From contig DAOUDK010000020.1 of assembly GCA_034431315.1 (NCBI GenBank), forward strand, positions 1 to 18,809: a stretch of DNA of 18,809 bases, in the 5' to 3' direction. The stretch comes from JAUWOY01 sp034431315. GTDB lineage: Bacteria; Chloroflexota; Anaerolineae; VGOG01. Numbering within the stretch: the stretch's first letter is position 1; every line of letters begins with the position of its first letter. The notes beneath the pieces were generated by a model. That model saw only the letters and a list, made by a program, of their open reading frames with translations. It made no database searches and was not told the DNA's origin. The position numbers were made by a program, and so were the translations under genes. Positions 1 to 6,983 of this stretch are shown in pieces.

Positions 1-501
1 CAGTTGGTAAGGTGCTGCAAAGCTTCCTGGTATCTGTGCATTATGTCAAAAAGAGCCGCGTGTCACCGAGGCTTCCGGGCGTCTGGTGACAGGTCATACT
101 GTCGAAGACAGGCTAAGCGCTCAATTCTCTCGGGACTGGGTCTCTACGTGCTGATCGCGATCGCCGGCTACTTTATGCAAACGGCCACCCACTTTTACAT
201 CCTGGCCTTCGCGGTGGGGATGGTGCAGGGCGGTACGCAGGCGCTCAGCCGTTCCCTCTATGCTGCGATGGTTCCCAAGAGCCAGTCCGCCGAGTTCTTC
301 GGCTTCTTCAGCACCAGTTCCAAGTTCGCCGGCATCGCCGGCCCGCTGCTGTTCGGCGTGGTCAGCCAGATAGCCGGGGGGAGCCGCCTGAGCATCGTGT
401 CGCTGATCGTCTTCTTCGTCGTGGGAGGTCTGCTCCTGACCAGAGTAGACGTGAAAGAAGGGATCCGCGTCGCAAGGGCCGAGGACGCTCTGGTCAGCTA
501 A
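1..501 (+). CDS. MFS transporter, UMF1/Atg22-like, C-terminal part (5' partial)
   Basis: The reading frame is open from the window edge to TAA at 499-501. From about position 108 the product reads as the last third of a major facilitator permease: 'AKRSILSGLGLYVLIAIAGY', then 'GMVQGGTQALSRSLYAAMVP' and 'SAEFFGFFSTSSKFAGIAGP', the pattern of the UMF1/Atg22-like MFS branch, followed by two more hydrophobic helices and a short polar tail. The family is an integral inner-membrane transporter; the substrate cannot be told. The first 35 or so codons are Cys/Arg-rich and do not look like a membrane protein. The second frame over the same bases reads 'GRLVTGHTVEDRLSA', closer to the G-R-x-x-D loop expected before 'AKRSI', so a frameshift near 105-118 or a rearranged 5' end is likely. 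Confident for the family, unsure whether the gene is intact. Confidence 0.72.
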   Translation, partial: QLVRCCKASWYLCIMSKRAACHRGFRASGDRSYCRRQAKRSILSGLGLYVLIAIAGYFMQTATHFYILAFAVGMVQGGTQALSRSLYAAMVPKSQSAEFFGFFSTSSKFAGIAGPLLFGVVSQIAGGSRLSIVSLIVFFVVGGLLLTRVDVKEGIRVARAEDALVS

Positions 502-537
502 GACCCGACAGGTTTCCGAATGAAACCTATCAGGTCT

Positions 538-544
538 GAGGGGG
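538..544 (+). promoter_or_regulatory. Ribosome binding site for the SDH-family protease
   Basis: GAGGGGG at 538-544 lies 8 bases before ATG 553. It favours that start over the in-frame ATG at 520, whose extra 11 residues (MKPIRSEGVVK) are encoded by the ribosome-binding region itself. Confidence 0.6.
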
Positions 545-552
545 TAGTTAAA

Positions 553-1401
553 ATGGATTTCAGCCCGTTCGACTTGCTTTGGATCTTCATCATCATTTCC
601 ACTCTAATTCCTGTCCTGCAGAAGCGGCTCCTGGATGCCAAGCGGCAGCGCGTGATGCGACAATTGGAGAAAAAACGCGACTCGCGCCTCATCACCCTCA
701 TCCACCGCCAGGAGGTCATCAGCTTCCTGGGAATAGGCTTCCGTCGCTACATTGACATCGAGGACTCGGAAGCGCTGCTCAGGGCCATTCGCCTGACTCC
801 TGAGGACATGCCGATTGACATCATCCTGCACACGCCCGGCGGGTTGGTTCTGGCCGCCGAGCAGATCGCCCAGGCCCTCATCCGCCACCAGGCTCCGATC
901 ACCGTCTTCATTCCCCACTATGCCATGTCGGGCGGAACCCTCATCGCCCTGGCCGCCGATGAGATCGTGATGGACGAGAACGCCGTCCTGGGGCCTGTTG
1001 ATCCCCAACTGGGTCGCTACCCGGCCAGTTCAATCCTCGCGGTGACCCAAATCAAGGACGTCAACGAGACCGACGACGAAACCTTGATCCTGGCCGACAT
1101 GGCCAGGAAGGCTGTCTCCCAGGTCAAACAGACCGTGGTAGAGATCCTGATGGGCAACGAGATGGAGGAAGAGAAAGCAAAGGAGATCGCCGAGGCCCTC
1201 AGCGCTGGCCAATGGACCCACGACTACCCCATCAGCGCGGCGGAAGCGGAGAAACTGGGCCTGCCCATTAGTCTGGATCTGCCAGACGAGGTGTGCCAGT
1301 TGATGCAGCTCTACCGCCAGGCTGGCCAGCGCCGTCCGTCAGTCCAGTACATCCCCGTGCCCTACCGGCGGGAGGATAAACCACCATCAGAAGGAAAATA
1401 G
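553..1401 (+). CDS. SDH-family Clp-fold serine protease, membrane-anchored
   Basis: A 282-residue protein with an N-terminal hydrophobic anchor (about residues 5-22, 'PFDLLWIFIIISTLIPVL'), a basic linker (23-45) and a crotonase/ClpP-like protease domain. Recognisable marks are 'DIILHTPGG' (89-97, oxyanion-hole strand), 'HYAMSGGTLIALAADEIVM' (122-140) with the probable nucleophile Ser126, and 'LGPVDPQLG' just after. This matches the SDH (serine dehydrogenase proteinase, PF01972) group of Clp-fold peptidases, and the length is normal for it. Known members are membrane-associated proteases with poorly defined substrates, so the role here is presumably degradation of membrane or exported proteins. 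It stands alone, 51 bases after the transporter gene, with no partner such as an NfeD-like protein nearby. Family assignment is strong; physiological role is open. Confidence 0.85.
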   Translation: MDFSPFDLLWIFIIISTLIPVLQKRLLDAKRQRVMRQLEKKRDSRLITLIHRQEVISFLGIGFRRYIDIEDSEALLRAIRLTPEDMPIDIILHTPGGLVLAAEQIAQALIRHQAPITVFIPHYAMSGGTLIALAADEIVMDENAVLGPVDPQLGRYPASSILAVTQIKDVNETDDETLILADMARKAVSQVKQTVVEILMGNEMEEEKAKEIAEALSAGQWTHDYPISAAEAEKLGLPISLDLPDEVCQLMQLYRQAGQRRPSVQYIPVPYRREDKPPSEGK

Positions 1402-1452
1402 CTACCTGCCATCTAGTCGGGCGGAATGAATGTTTAACGATTGGACATCACT

Positions 1453-2094
1453 ATGTGGGAAACTCTGTCTCACCCATGGCGAGTGTGCGTTGAACAAGCG
1501 TGGGAAGCATATTGTTCAGGTTCCGTACCCATCGGTGCCGTGATTACCAATGAAACTGGAGAAATCCTATCTGTAGGTCGAAATCGAATTTTTGACAAAG
1601 CACCTGAGAGCGAGAAGCAGATCTCTGGTGTGCCACTTGCCCACGCCGAACTAAATGCACTTCTCGCTCTAGATTATGCTGAGGTTGACCCTCATTTGTG
1701 CATACTCTACTCGATTGTCGAGCCCTGCCCATTGTGCATAGGCGCTATATGCATGGCTGGTATCAAGAATGTGCATTACGCAGCACGTGACGCGTGGTCA
1801 GGGAGCACAAATCTACTTGAAGCAACACCTTACCTTCGATCGAAGAGCATAAAAGCTGTAGGCCCACAAGATAGTGAATTTGAAATGGTTATTCATATGA
1901 TGCAGGTGGATTGTCACCTTCGAAGGGCTCACCCAAGGATTGAGAGAGTCCTTGAAGCCTGGGAAAAGGATCCTGAAGCTATACGTAAGGGTAGAATGCT
2001 CTTCCAAGCTGGGGAGCTTCCACGTATGCGAGAGGAAGACTTTTCGGCTGCAGAAGCTCTTTCACGAATTCATGAGTTGATGTTGCAGTGCTAG
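1453..2094 (+). CDS. Nucleoside/cytidine-type deaminase with C-terminal extension
   Basis: From ATG 1453 the product is 213 residues; an in-frame TTG at 1441 would add four. It carries the zinc-deaminase signature: 'AHAE' at 63-66 (His64 zinc ligand, Glu66 proton shuttle) and 'EPCPLCIGAICM' (Cys92 and Cys95 zinc ligands). The preceding 'SVPIGAVIT' and 'GRNRIFD' strands fit the TadA/guanine-deaminase branch of the CDA fold, so it should hydrolytically deaminate a base or nucleoside; the substrate (adenosine, guanine, cytosine or tRNA) cannot be told. About 70 residues beyond the usual domain end (from about 140) are charged and helical and unrecognised. Codon choice is AT-richer than in flanking genes (ATA, AAT, GAA common), no clear ribosome binding site precedes it, and it is unrelated to its neighbours, which suggests horizontal acquisition. 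Confidence 0.85.
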   Translation: MWETLSHPWRVCVEQAWEAYCSGSVPIGAVITNETGEILSVGRNRIFDKAPESEKQISGVPLAHAELNALLALDYAEVDPHLCILYSIVEPCPLCIGAICMAGIKNVHYAARDAWSGSTNLLEATPYLRSKSIKAVGPQDSEFEMVIHMMQVDCHLRRAHPRIERVLEAWEKDPEAIRKGRMLFQAGELPRMREEDFSAAEALSRIHELMLQC

Positions 2095-2141
2095 GTTATC
2101 TTGAGATGGTGTTGAACCCAGGCTGCTTAGCTTGAGGCGTT

Positions 2142-3044
2142 ATGGAACAGACCACTGGAGATTACACCACCGATGAACTGATCTGCGTCTGCATCGCCCG
2201 CCAGATCGAGGACGGCGAGGCGGTAGCCCAGGGCATTGCCACGCCGTTAGTGGCCGCTGGCTACATCCTGGCCAGGCTGACCCACGCTCCCAGCATCACC
2301 TTCACCTCAGCCATCGGCAACGCCGTCTGCGATGACTGGCGACCGCTCTCCCTATCCCGCATCGAGGAGGCCTGGCTGGGACAAGCCCGCCGGCTGCTGA
2401 GCTTCGCCGAGATCAGTTGCGAGCTACTGCCCACCCTGCAGCCCAAAGAGTTCTTCCGATCAGCCCAGATGGACGCCTACGGAAACTTCAACAACGTGGT
2501 CATCGGCGATTACTACCAGCCGCGCCTGCGGCTGCCCGGCTGCGGCGGCATAGCCGATGTGACCAATTTCTCAAGGCGAATCTACCTCTACGTGCCCCGC
2601 CACGAGCGGCGAGTCTTCGTGGAGCAGTTGGACTTCCGCAGCGGAGTCGGGCACCTGGCCGGAGAGAGCCAGGAAGAGCGCCGGGAGCGGGGCATCACCA
2701 GTCCTGGCCCCCGCTACCTGGTGAGCGACCTGGGCCAGTTTGATTTCGCCCATCGTCAGCTGCGCCTGGTATCCTGCCACCCTGGCGTGACGGTCCAGGA
2801 AGTCCAGGCCAGGACCGGTTTCCCCCTGGAGATAGCCTCCGACCTCGCAGAAACCGTGCCTCCCACCGAGGAGGAGGTACGGCTCCTGCGAGAGGAGATT
2901 GATCCTTTGGGTGTGCGCAAGCTGGAGTGCCTCACTGGCCAGGTGCGTCGGCTGGCCCTGCGGGAGATCATTGAGCGAGAGAAAATAACAATGCTAAACA
3001 TTTCGGCACCGGCGCCGAACAAAAACAAGGAGGTTTCACCATGA
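2142..3044 (+). CDS. CoA-transferase subunit beta-like protein (GctB/IpdB type) lacking the usual catalytic Glu
   Basis: A 300-residue protein of the family I CoA-transferase fold, most like the glutaconate CoA-transferase B subunit. Landmarks are 'VAQGIATPLVAAGYILARLT' (28-47), 'RSAQMDAYGNFNNVVIGDY' (about 107-125) and 'LRLPGCGGIADVTNF' (about 130-144). In GctB the strand after the first landmark carries the catalytic Glu in an E-S-G motif; here the aligned stretch is 'ITFTSAIGNAV' (52-62) with Ala57 where Glu is expected. Loss of this Glu is known in IpdAB-type ring hydrolases, which share the fold but are not transferases. No alpha subunit is adjacent. The stop codon overlaps the next gene's start (ATGA, 3041-3044), so the two are translationally coupled. 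It may be a hydrolase or lyase on an acyl-CoA, or a non-catalytic partner of a subunit encoded elsewhere. Confidence 0.82.
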   Translation: MEQTTGDYTTDELICVCIARQIEDGEAVAQGIATPLVAAGYILARLTHAPSITFTSAIGNAVCDDWRPLSLSRIEEAWLGQARRLLSFAEISCELLPTLQPKEFFRSAQMDAYGNFNNVVIGDYYQPRLRLPGCGGIADVTNFSRRIYLYVPRHERRVFVEQLDFRSGVGHLAGESQEERRERGITSPGPRYLVSDLGQFDFAHRQLRLVSCHPGVTVQEVQARTGFPLEIASDLAETVPPTEEEVRLLREEIDPLGVRKLECLTGQVRRLALREIIEREKITMLNISAPAPNKNKEVSP

Positions 3045-4261
3045 CACCGAAGTCAACTTTGGACGGCCAGGTGACCACGAATTGGGATGAGCGCTTCGCC
3101 GAGCGAACTCAGCAGATGATGAGCTCGTTCATCCGGGAGATACTGAAGCTGGCCTTACAGCCGGACATCATCTCCTTCGCCGGGGGGATGCCCGCCTCCG
3201 AGCTATTCCTGCTCAGAGAGTTCGAAGAAGCCTGTCGCTACGTCCTGACCCACGATGGGGCGCGGGCTCTTCAGTACGGCACCACCGAGGGCTACCCACC
3301 TCTCAGGCAGTACCTGGTAGAGAAGGTGCAGAAGTACGGCGTGCCCGCCGAGCAGGAAAACATCCTTATAACCAACGGCTCCCAACAGGCCCTCGACCTG
3401 ATCGGCAAGATGTTCATCAACCCCGGCGACGTCATCCTCACCGAGGGGCCAACGTACCTGGGAGCAATACAGTCCCTTAGAGCCTACCAGGCCCGCTTCG
3501 TGACCGTCCCTCTCGACGAGGATGGGATTCAAACGGACAAACTCGAAGAGGTCTTGGAACATCACCCCGTTAAGTTCATCTACGTCCTGCCCAATTTCCA
3601 CAACCCGGCCGGGGTGACGATGACCCTGGAGCGGCGGCTAAGGCTGGTGGAACTAGCCGCCAAGTACGGCGTCTTCATCGTGGAAGATGACCCCTATGGC
3701 GAGCTGCGCTTCGAGGGCGAGGACGTCGCCCCCCTCGTGGTCTTGCACAAGGAGAACGTCCTCTACCTGAGCACCTTCTCCAAAACCCTTGCCCCCGGCA
3801 TCCGCCTGGGCTGGATCGTTGCTCCCAGCAAGATCATCGCCAAGCTCGTTCAGCTCAAGCAGGGATCAGACCTGCACACCAGCACCTTCATCCAGATGGT
3901 GGCCCACGACATCTGCCGGCGGGACATCCTCCGCAACCACGTGAAGACGATCCGGGAGGTCTACAGGGAACGCCGGGACGCGATGCTGGCAGCCATGGAG
4001 AAGCACTTCCCGCCGGGTATCACCTGGATCCGCCCCCAGGGTGGTCTCTTCCTGTGGGTGCAATTGCCGGAACACGTTAATGCCTCAGAGCTCCTGAACG
4101 TAGCCCGGCAGGAAAAAGTGGCCTTCGTGCCTGGCCGAGCCTTCTACCCTGATGAGGGCGGCAAAAGCACCATGCGGCTGACCTTTGCCAGTGCCACCCC
4201 GGAGAAGATCGAGGAGGGGATCGAGAGACTGGGGCGAGCGTTGGTGAGAGAGTTTGGCTAG
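3041..4261 (+). CDS. PLP-dependent aminotransferase, class I fold (2-aminoadipate/LysN-like)
   Basis: A full-length 406-residue fold-type I aminotransferase. A strong ribosome binding site, AAGGAGG at 3027-3033, lies 7 bases before ATG 3041, which overlaps the upstream stop. Visible motifs: 'ISFAGGMPASELF' (44-56) typical of the 2-aminoadipate transaminase/MocR-aminotransferase group, 'QYGTTEGYPPLR' (78-89), 'TNGSQQALDL' (111-120), 'PNFHNPAG' (184-191), 'VEDDPYGELRF' (214-224), the Schiff-base lysine in 'STFSKTLAPGIRLGW' (Lys248) and the carboxylate-binding Arg near 'MRLTFA'. It lacks the GntR DNA-binding domain of MocR regulators, so it is an enzyme: transfer of an amino group between an amino acid (aromatic, branched-chain or 2-aminoadipate) and 2-oxoglutarate. 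Coupling to the CoA-transferase-like gene hints that the resulting 2-oxo acid enters CoA chemistry, an inference from context only. Confidence 0.93.
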   Translation: MTPKSTLDGQVTTNWDERFAERTQQMMSSFIREILKLALQPDIISFAGGMPASELFLLREFEEACRYVLTHDGARALQYGTTEGYPPLRQYLVEKVQKYGVPAEQENILITNGSQQALDLIGKMFINPGDVILTEGPTYLGAIQSLRAYQARFVTVPLDEDGIQTDKLEEVLEHHPVKFIYVLPNFHNPAGVTMTLERRLRLVELAAKYGVFIVEDDPYGELRFEGEDVAPLVVLHKENVLYLSTFSKTLAPGIRLGWIVAPSKIIAKLVQLKQGSDLHTSTFIQMVAHDICRRDILRNHVKTIREVYRERRDAMLAAMEKHFPPGITWIRPQGGLFLWVQLPEHVNASELLNVARQEKVAFVPGRAFYPDEGGKSTMRLTFASATPEKIEEGIERLGRALVREFG

Positions 4262-4305
4262 TTTTTTACCTTGATGGCCGAAGGTCAAACAACGGGGGCA
4301 TCAGC

Positions 4306-4740
4306 ATGAGCAAAAGCCACATAGTCGAGGCGACATTACGGGTTCGCTACGCCGAGACTGACGCCATGGGCATCGTCCACCACACCAATTACATCGTCTG
4401 GTTCGAGGTGGGGCGCGGCGAATACATGCGCCAGCAGGGTGGCGACTACGCCCACCTGGAAGCCCACGGCTATTATCTGCCCGTCATCGAAGTGCAGGCC
4501 CGCTACCTGGCCCCCACCCGCTACGGGGACCTGGTCACAGTCAGAACCTGGGTCGAGGAAGCACGGAGCCGCCAGGTGACCTTCGCCTACGAAGTCGTCA
4601 TGGCCGAGACGGGCCAACTGCTGGCCACGGGGCGGACGAAGCACTTCTGCGTGGACGAAGAGGGAGCGATCAAAACAATCCCCCAGGCAATGAGGGAGAT
4701 GCTAGAGTTTCGAGTTTCGAGTTTCGGAGTTTCGAGTTGA
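4306..4740 (+). CDS. Hotdog acyl-CoA thioesterase, YbgC/4-hydroxybenzoyl-CoA thioesterase type
   Basis: A 144-residue single hotdog domain. 'VRYAETDAMGIVHHTNYIVW' (13-32) contains the catalytic Asp19 and the conserved HxxNY of the 4HBT/YbgC family, and 'YLAPTRYGDLVTVRTWVEEA' is the standard central strand region. It should hydrolyse a short-chain or aromatic acyl-CoA in the cytoplasm. It follows the aminotransferase by 44 bases on the same strand, so it is probably in the same transcript. The last residues (EFRVSSFGVSS) are encoded by a heptanucleotide repeat, GAGTTTC, running from 4705 to the stop at 4738-4740; these codons are not part of the fold and look like a gene end that has grown into, or been replaced by, an intergenic repeat. 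Confidence 0.92.
   Translation: MSKSHIVEATLRVRYAETDAMGIVHHTNYIVWFEVGRGEYMRQQGGDYAHLEAHGYYLPVIEVQARYLAPTRYGDLVTVRTWVEEARSRQVTFAYEVVMAETGQLLATGRTKHFCVDEEGAIKTIPQAMREMLEFRVSSFGVSS
4705..4738 (+). repeat. Heptanucleotide tandem repeat (GAGTTTC), in the 3' end of the thioesterase gene
   Basis: Three perfect GAGTTTC units (4705-4725), one extra G, one more unit (4727-4733) and a partial unit (4734-4738). The repeat supplies the last codons of the thioesterase gene. Confidence 0.85.
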
Positions 4741-4744
4741 TCCT

Positions 4745-4753
4745 GAGGAGGAG
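4745..4753 (+). promoter_or_regulatory. Ribosome binding site supporting the TTG start of the first GT39 gene
   Basis: GAGGAGGAG at 4745-4753 includes AGGAGG at 4746-4751, 9 bases before TTG 4761. No ATG or GTG in this frame lies nearby, so the TTG inside the heptamer repeat is the likely start. Confidence 0.6.
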
Positions 4754-4760
4754 CTAACGG

Positions 4761-4795
4761 TTGGTCATTGGTCATTGGATATTGGTCATTGGAAT
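4761..4795 (+). repeat. Heptanucleotide tandem repeat (TTGGTCA) encoding the N-terminus of the GT39 protein
   Basis: Five 7-base units in phase: TTGGTCA, TTGGTCA, TTGGATA, TTGGTCA, TTGGAAT. Read in frame from TTG 4761 they give MVIGHWI-LVIGILL, the start of the first membrane segment. Confidence 0.85.
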
Positions 4796-6983
4796 ACTTC
4801 TACTTCCAGGCTACTTCACCCTGCATCTCCCTCTCTGGGGAAAAACGAACCAGGCCAAAACGGCTTTTGGGCAGCGATTGTTCCTCTCCTTGCTCATAAG
4901 CGTTCTCATCTCTGGCCCGATCGGCCTGGTGTTGGCCCAGGCGGGCGTTTTCTCCCTGGGCGGCCTCCTGTTAGCCCTGTCCGCCTACTCAGTTTTTTGC
5001 CTGGCTCTCATCGCCGCCAGATCCAATTTTGCTCGGCCTGGATCCCTTCGGCCAGGCTCAGGACAAGCGCCAGATCGTTCGACTGAGGCTCACGAACGTC
5101 CAGGCCAAAGGCGGGGAAGGCAACCGCAGGTTGCACGCAATCCCCTCAGAGCGATTTTGGATTCACTGAGACCTCCCTCCATTCGATTCGGCTGGAAAGA
5201 CGCCATAGTCATCTTCCTGCTCTGCCTGTCGCTATTGCTCTACGCCAGGCCCGCCGAGTACATTCTGGGCTGGTTAGACGCAGGCTGGTATGTGAACACA
5301 GGCGTTCACATCGCCAAAACTGGCTCACTCACCGGTGAGAGCCAGATCTTCTCATCGCTGCCCCCAGCGGCCAAGCCCCTGTTCTACAGCTCCTTTGCCT
5401 CGCTAAAGAAGCTGTTCCCCTATTTTCCAGATACGGAATCGAGGGGAATCTACCTCTGGTCGTTTGCCCTGGCCGATCCAGACCGGGGCGAGTTGACGGC
5501 CTATCACCCGCCTCTCTTCTCGGTCTGGATAGCCATCTTCTACGCCCTGGGGGGATTAAGATTTGGCCTGTACGCCACGCCCTTCTTCGGAGCTCTGAGC
5601 GTGCTCGGCCTATATTTCGCCGGAAAGGCCATGTTCGGCAGAAAAGTAGGTTTGCTGGCGGCTGTCCTCCTGGCCGTCAGCTTCACCCAGATATACTTCT
5701 CGCGAGTGCCCTACTCGGAGATTTTGAGCCAGTTCCTGCTCTTCAGCGGGATCTACGCCTTAACAACTTACATCGTGGAGCACAAGCCGTTGTACGCTGC
5801 CATCGCAGCGCTCTCTTTCGGCCAGGCTATCCTGAGTCGGATCGAAGGTCTCATCGTTGTCTTGCCCCTGGTCATGTTCTTCGGATGCTGGATGATTATA
5901 AAGAGAAGCCTGCCGAAGGATTTCCGCTTTTTCGCCATCCCGTTTGGGCTTCTCCTCGTAGATGGAGCCGTATTAACCCTGACGGCCAGTCGGCCTTATG
6001 TAGAGTTGAATTCCTACGGTTTATGGGTCAAGATTCGGCCACTTCTCAGCCAGTGGCCGGCCTGGCTGGCCGTATCAGTTATCTCACTGGGCGGATTGCT
6101 TGTTCTGATCAGCGAATCGGTGAAGCGGCGAATCAGCGAAGGGCCTCAGTTGATAGCGACGCTCCTCGCCTTGGCGACACTCCTCCTGGCCATATACGCT
6201 TACTTCATCCCGAAGGATGGAACTTTTGCCCAGGTGGGGCAGTTTATGTCGCCCCTGGGTCTCTGGTTGGGAATCTTCGGCCTGGTGGAGTTGATTAGGC
6301 GAGGTGTCAATGAGAAGACGGCCTTTTTCCTGGCCCTCGTTTTGATTCACGGTCTCGCCAGTATCTCTGTGCTGGCCATATCCACCACGCGTTCCTACGT
6401 CTACCCCATCAGAAGGCAGGTGCCTATGGTGATCCCTTCCCTCATCCTGTTGGCCAGCTACGCGATATTGATTTGGAACAAGGATGGAAAACTACTGAGA
6501 GTCGCCCAACTGGTGGCCATAGCCATCCTGCTGGCCAGTTTCCTGGCTTTGGCTATGCCTTACGTGAACCATAGAGAGGTGGCAAACACCATTGCCTTCA
6601 GCGAAAAACTGGCTAGCCACTTCGGCGAGCAGGACGTGGTAGTCTTCGAGGAGACGTGGTTTCAAGACTCCCGTGTGGGCCACTTTGCGGCGCCTCTTTG
6701 GGCCATCTACGACAAGGACACGCTGTTGATGTCCACGGCCAACACAGAGGATGCCGCGTTTTCGACGGCTGTAGCCCAGTGGCTGGATGATGGGAAGGGA
6801 GTCTATTTCGTAAGCCAGTCGGATCTCCCTCCCCTCTCCCTCAAAGGCTATGAGCTGCTGCCCATAGCCGAGGAAAGGTGGCTCTACTCGACTATCACAG
6901 CCAAATTGGTTTTCCCTCCTGAGATCAAGGAGTTTGAGATACCATTCTACATCTATCAAATAGCGGAAGGAGAATTCCTATGA
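4761..6983 (+). CDS. Large multi-pass membrane glycosyltransferase, GT39/PMT-like (GT-C fold)
   Basis: A 740-residue protein with about a dozen hydrophobic segments. 'LLLPGYFTLHLPLW' near the N-terminus and 'FTQIYFSRVPYSEILSQFLL' are typical of bacterial GT39-type (PMT/ArnT-like) glycosyltransferases, which move a sugar from a polyprenyl-phosphate carrier to an acceptor on the outer face of the membrane. 'WLDAGWYVNTGVHIAKTG' (171-188) sits where the first extracytoplasmic loop with its catalytic Asp is expected (Asp173). The C-terminal 130 residues are a soluble tail. Residues about 90-128 are a basic, Pro/Gly/Arg-rich insert between membrane segments and coincide with a palindromic DNA element. 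The start is TTG in a heptamer repeat, supported by a strong ribosome binding site. Its stop overlaps the next start (ATGA at 6980-6983). Donor and acceptor are unknown. Confidence 0.82.
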   Translation: MVIGHWILVIGILLLPGYFTLHLPLWGKTNQAKTAFGQRLFLSLLISVLISGPIGLVLAQAGVFSLGGLLLALSAYSVFCLALIAARSNFARPGSLRPGSGQAPDRSTEAHERPGQRRGRQPQVARNPLRAILDSLRPPSIRFGWKDAIVIFLLCLSLLLYARPAEYILGWLDAGWYVNTGVHIAKTGSLTGESQIFSSLPPAAKPLFYSSFASLKKLFPYFPDTESRGIYLWSFALADPDRGELTAYHPPLFSVWIAIFYALGGLRFGLYATPFFGALSVLGLYFAGKAMFGRKVGLLAAVLLAVSFTQIYFSRVPYSEILSQFLLFSGIYALTTYIVEHKPLYAAIAALSFGQAILSRIEGLIVVLPLVMFFGCWMIIKRSLPKDFRFFAIPFGLLLVDGAVLTLTASRPYVELNSYGLWVKIRPLLSQWPAWLAVSVISLGGLLVLISESVKRRISEGPQLIATLLALATLLLAIYAYFIPKDGTFAQVGQFMSPLGLWLGIFGLVELIRRGVNEKTAFFLALVLIHGLASISVLAISTTRSYVYPIRRQVPMVIPSLILLASYAILIWNKDGKLLRVAQLVAIAILLASFLALAMPYVNHREVANTIAFSEKLASHFGEQDVVVFEETWFQDSRVGHFAAPLWAIYDKDTLLMSTANTEDAAFSTAVAQWLDDGKGVYFVSQSDLPPLSLKGYELLPIAEERWLYSTITAKLVFPPEIKEFEIPFYIYQIAEGEFL
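5031..5134 (+). repeat. REP-like palindromic element carried in frame inside the GT39 gene
   Basis: Nested inverted repeats: outer arms GGCCTGGA (5035-5042) and TCCAGGCC (5099-5106), inner arms CGTTCG (5076-5081) and CGAACG (5093-5098), then a separate small hairpin GCAACC/GGTTGC (5120-5134). The motif 'CTTCGGCCAGGCTCAGGAC' resembles a repeat seen between genes in many environmental bacterial genomes (recollection, not a search). It starts with the same 13 bases, GCTCGGCCTGGAT, as the double hairpin at 18675. Confidence 0.7.

Noticed and set aside
1402..2160. Integron-like recombination sites flanking the deaminase (GTTTAAC before it; GTTGAAC and GAGGCGTTATG after it).
   Set aside because: The short motifs fit attC boxes loosely, but no pair of inverted boxes forms a complete attC on either side and no integrase is present.
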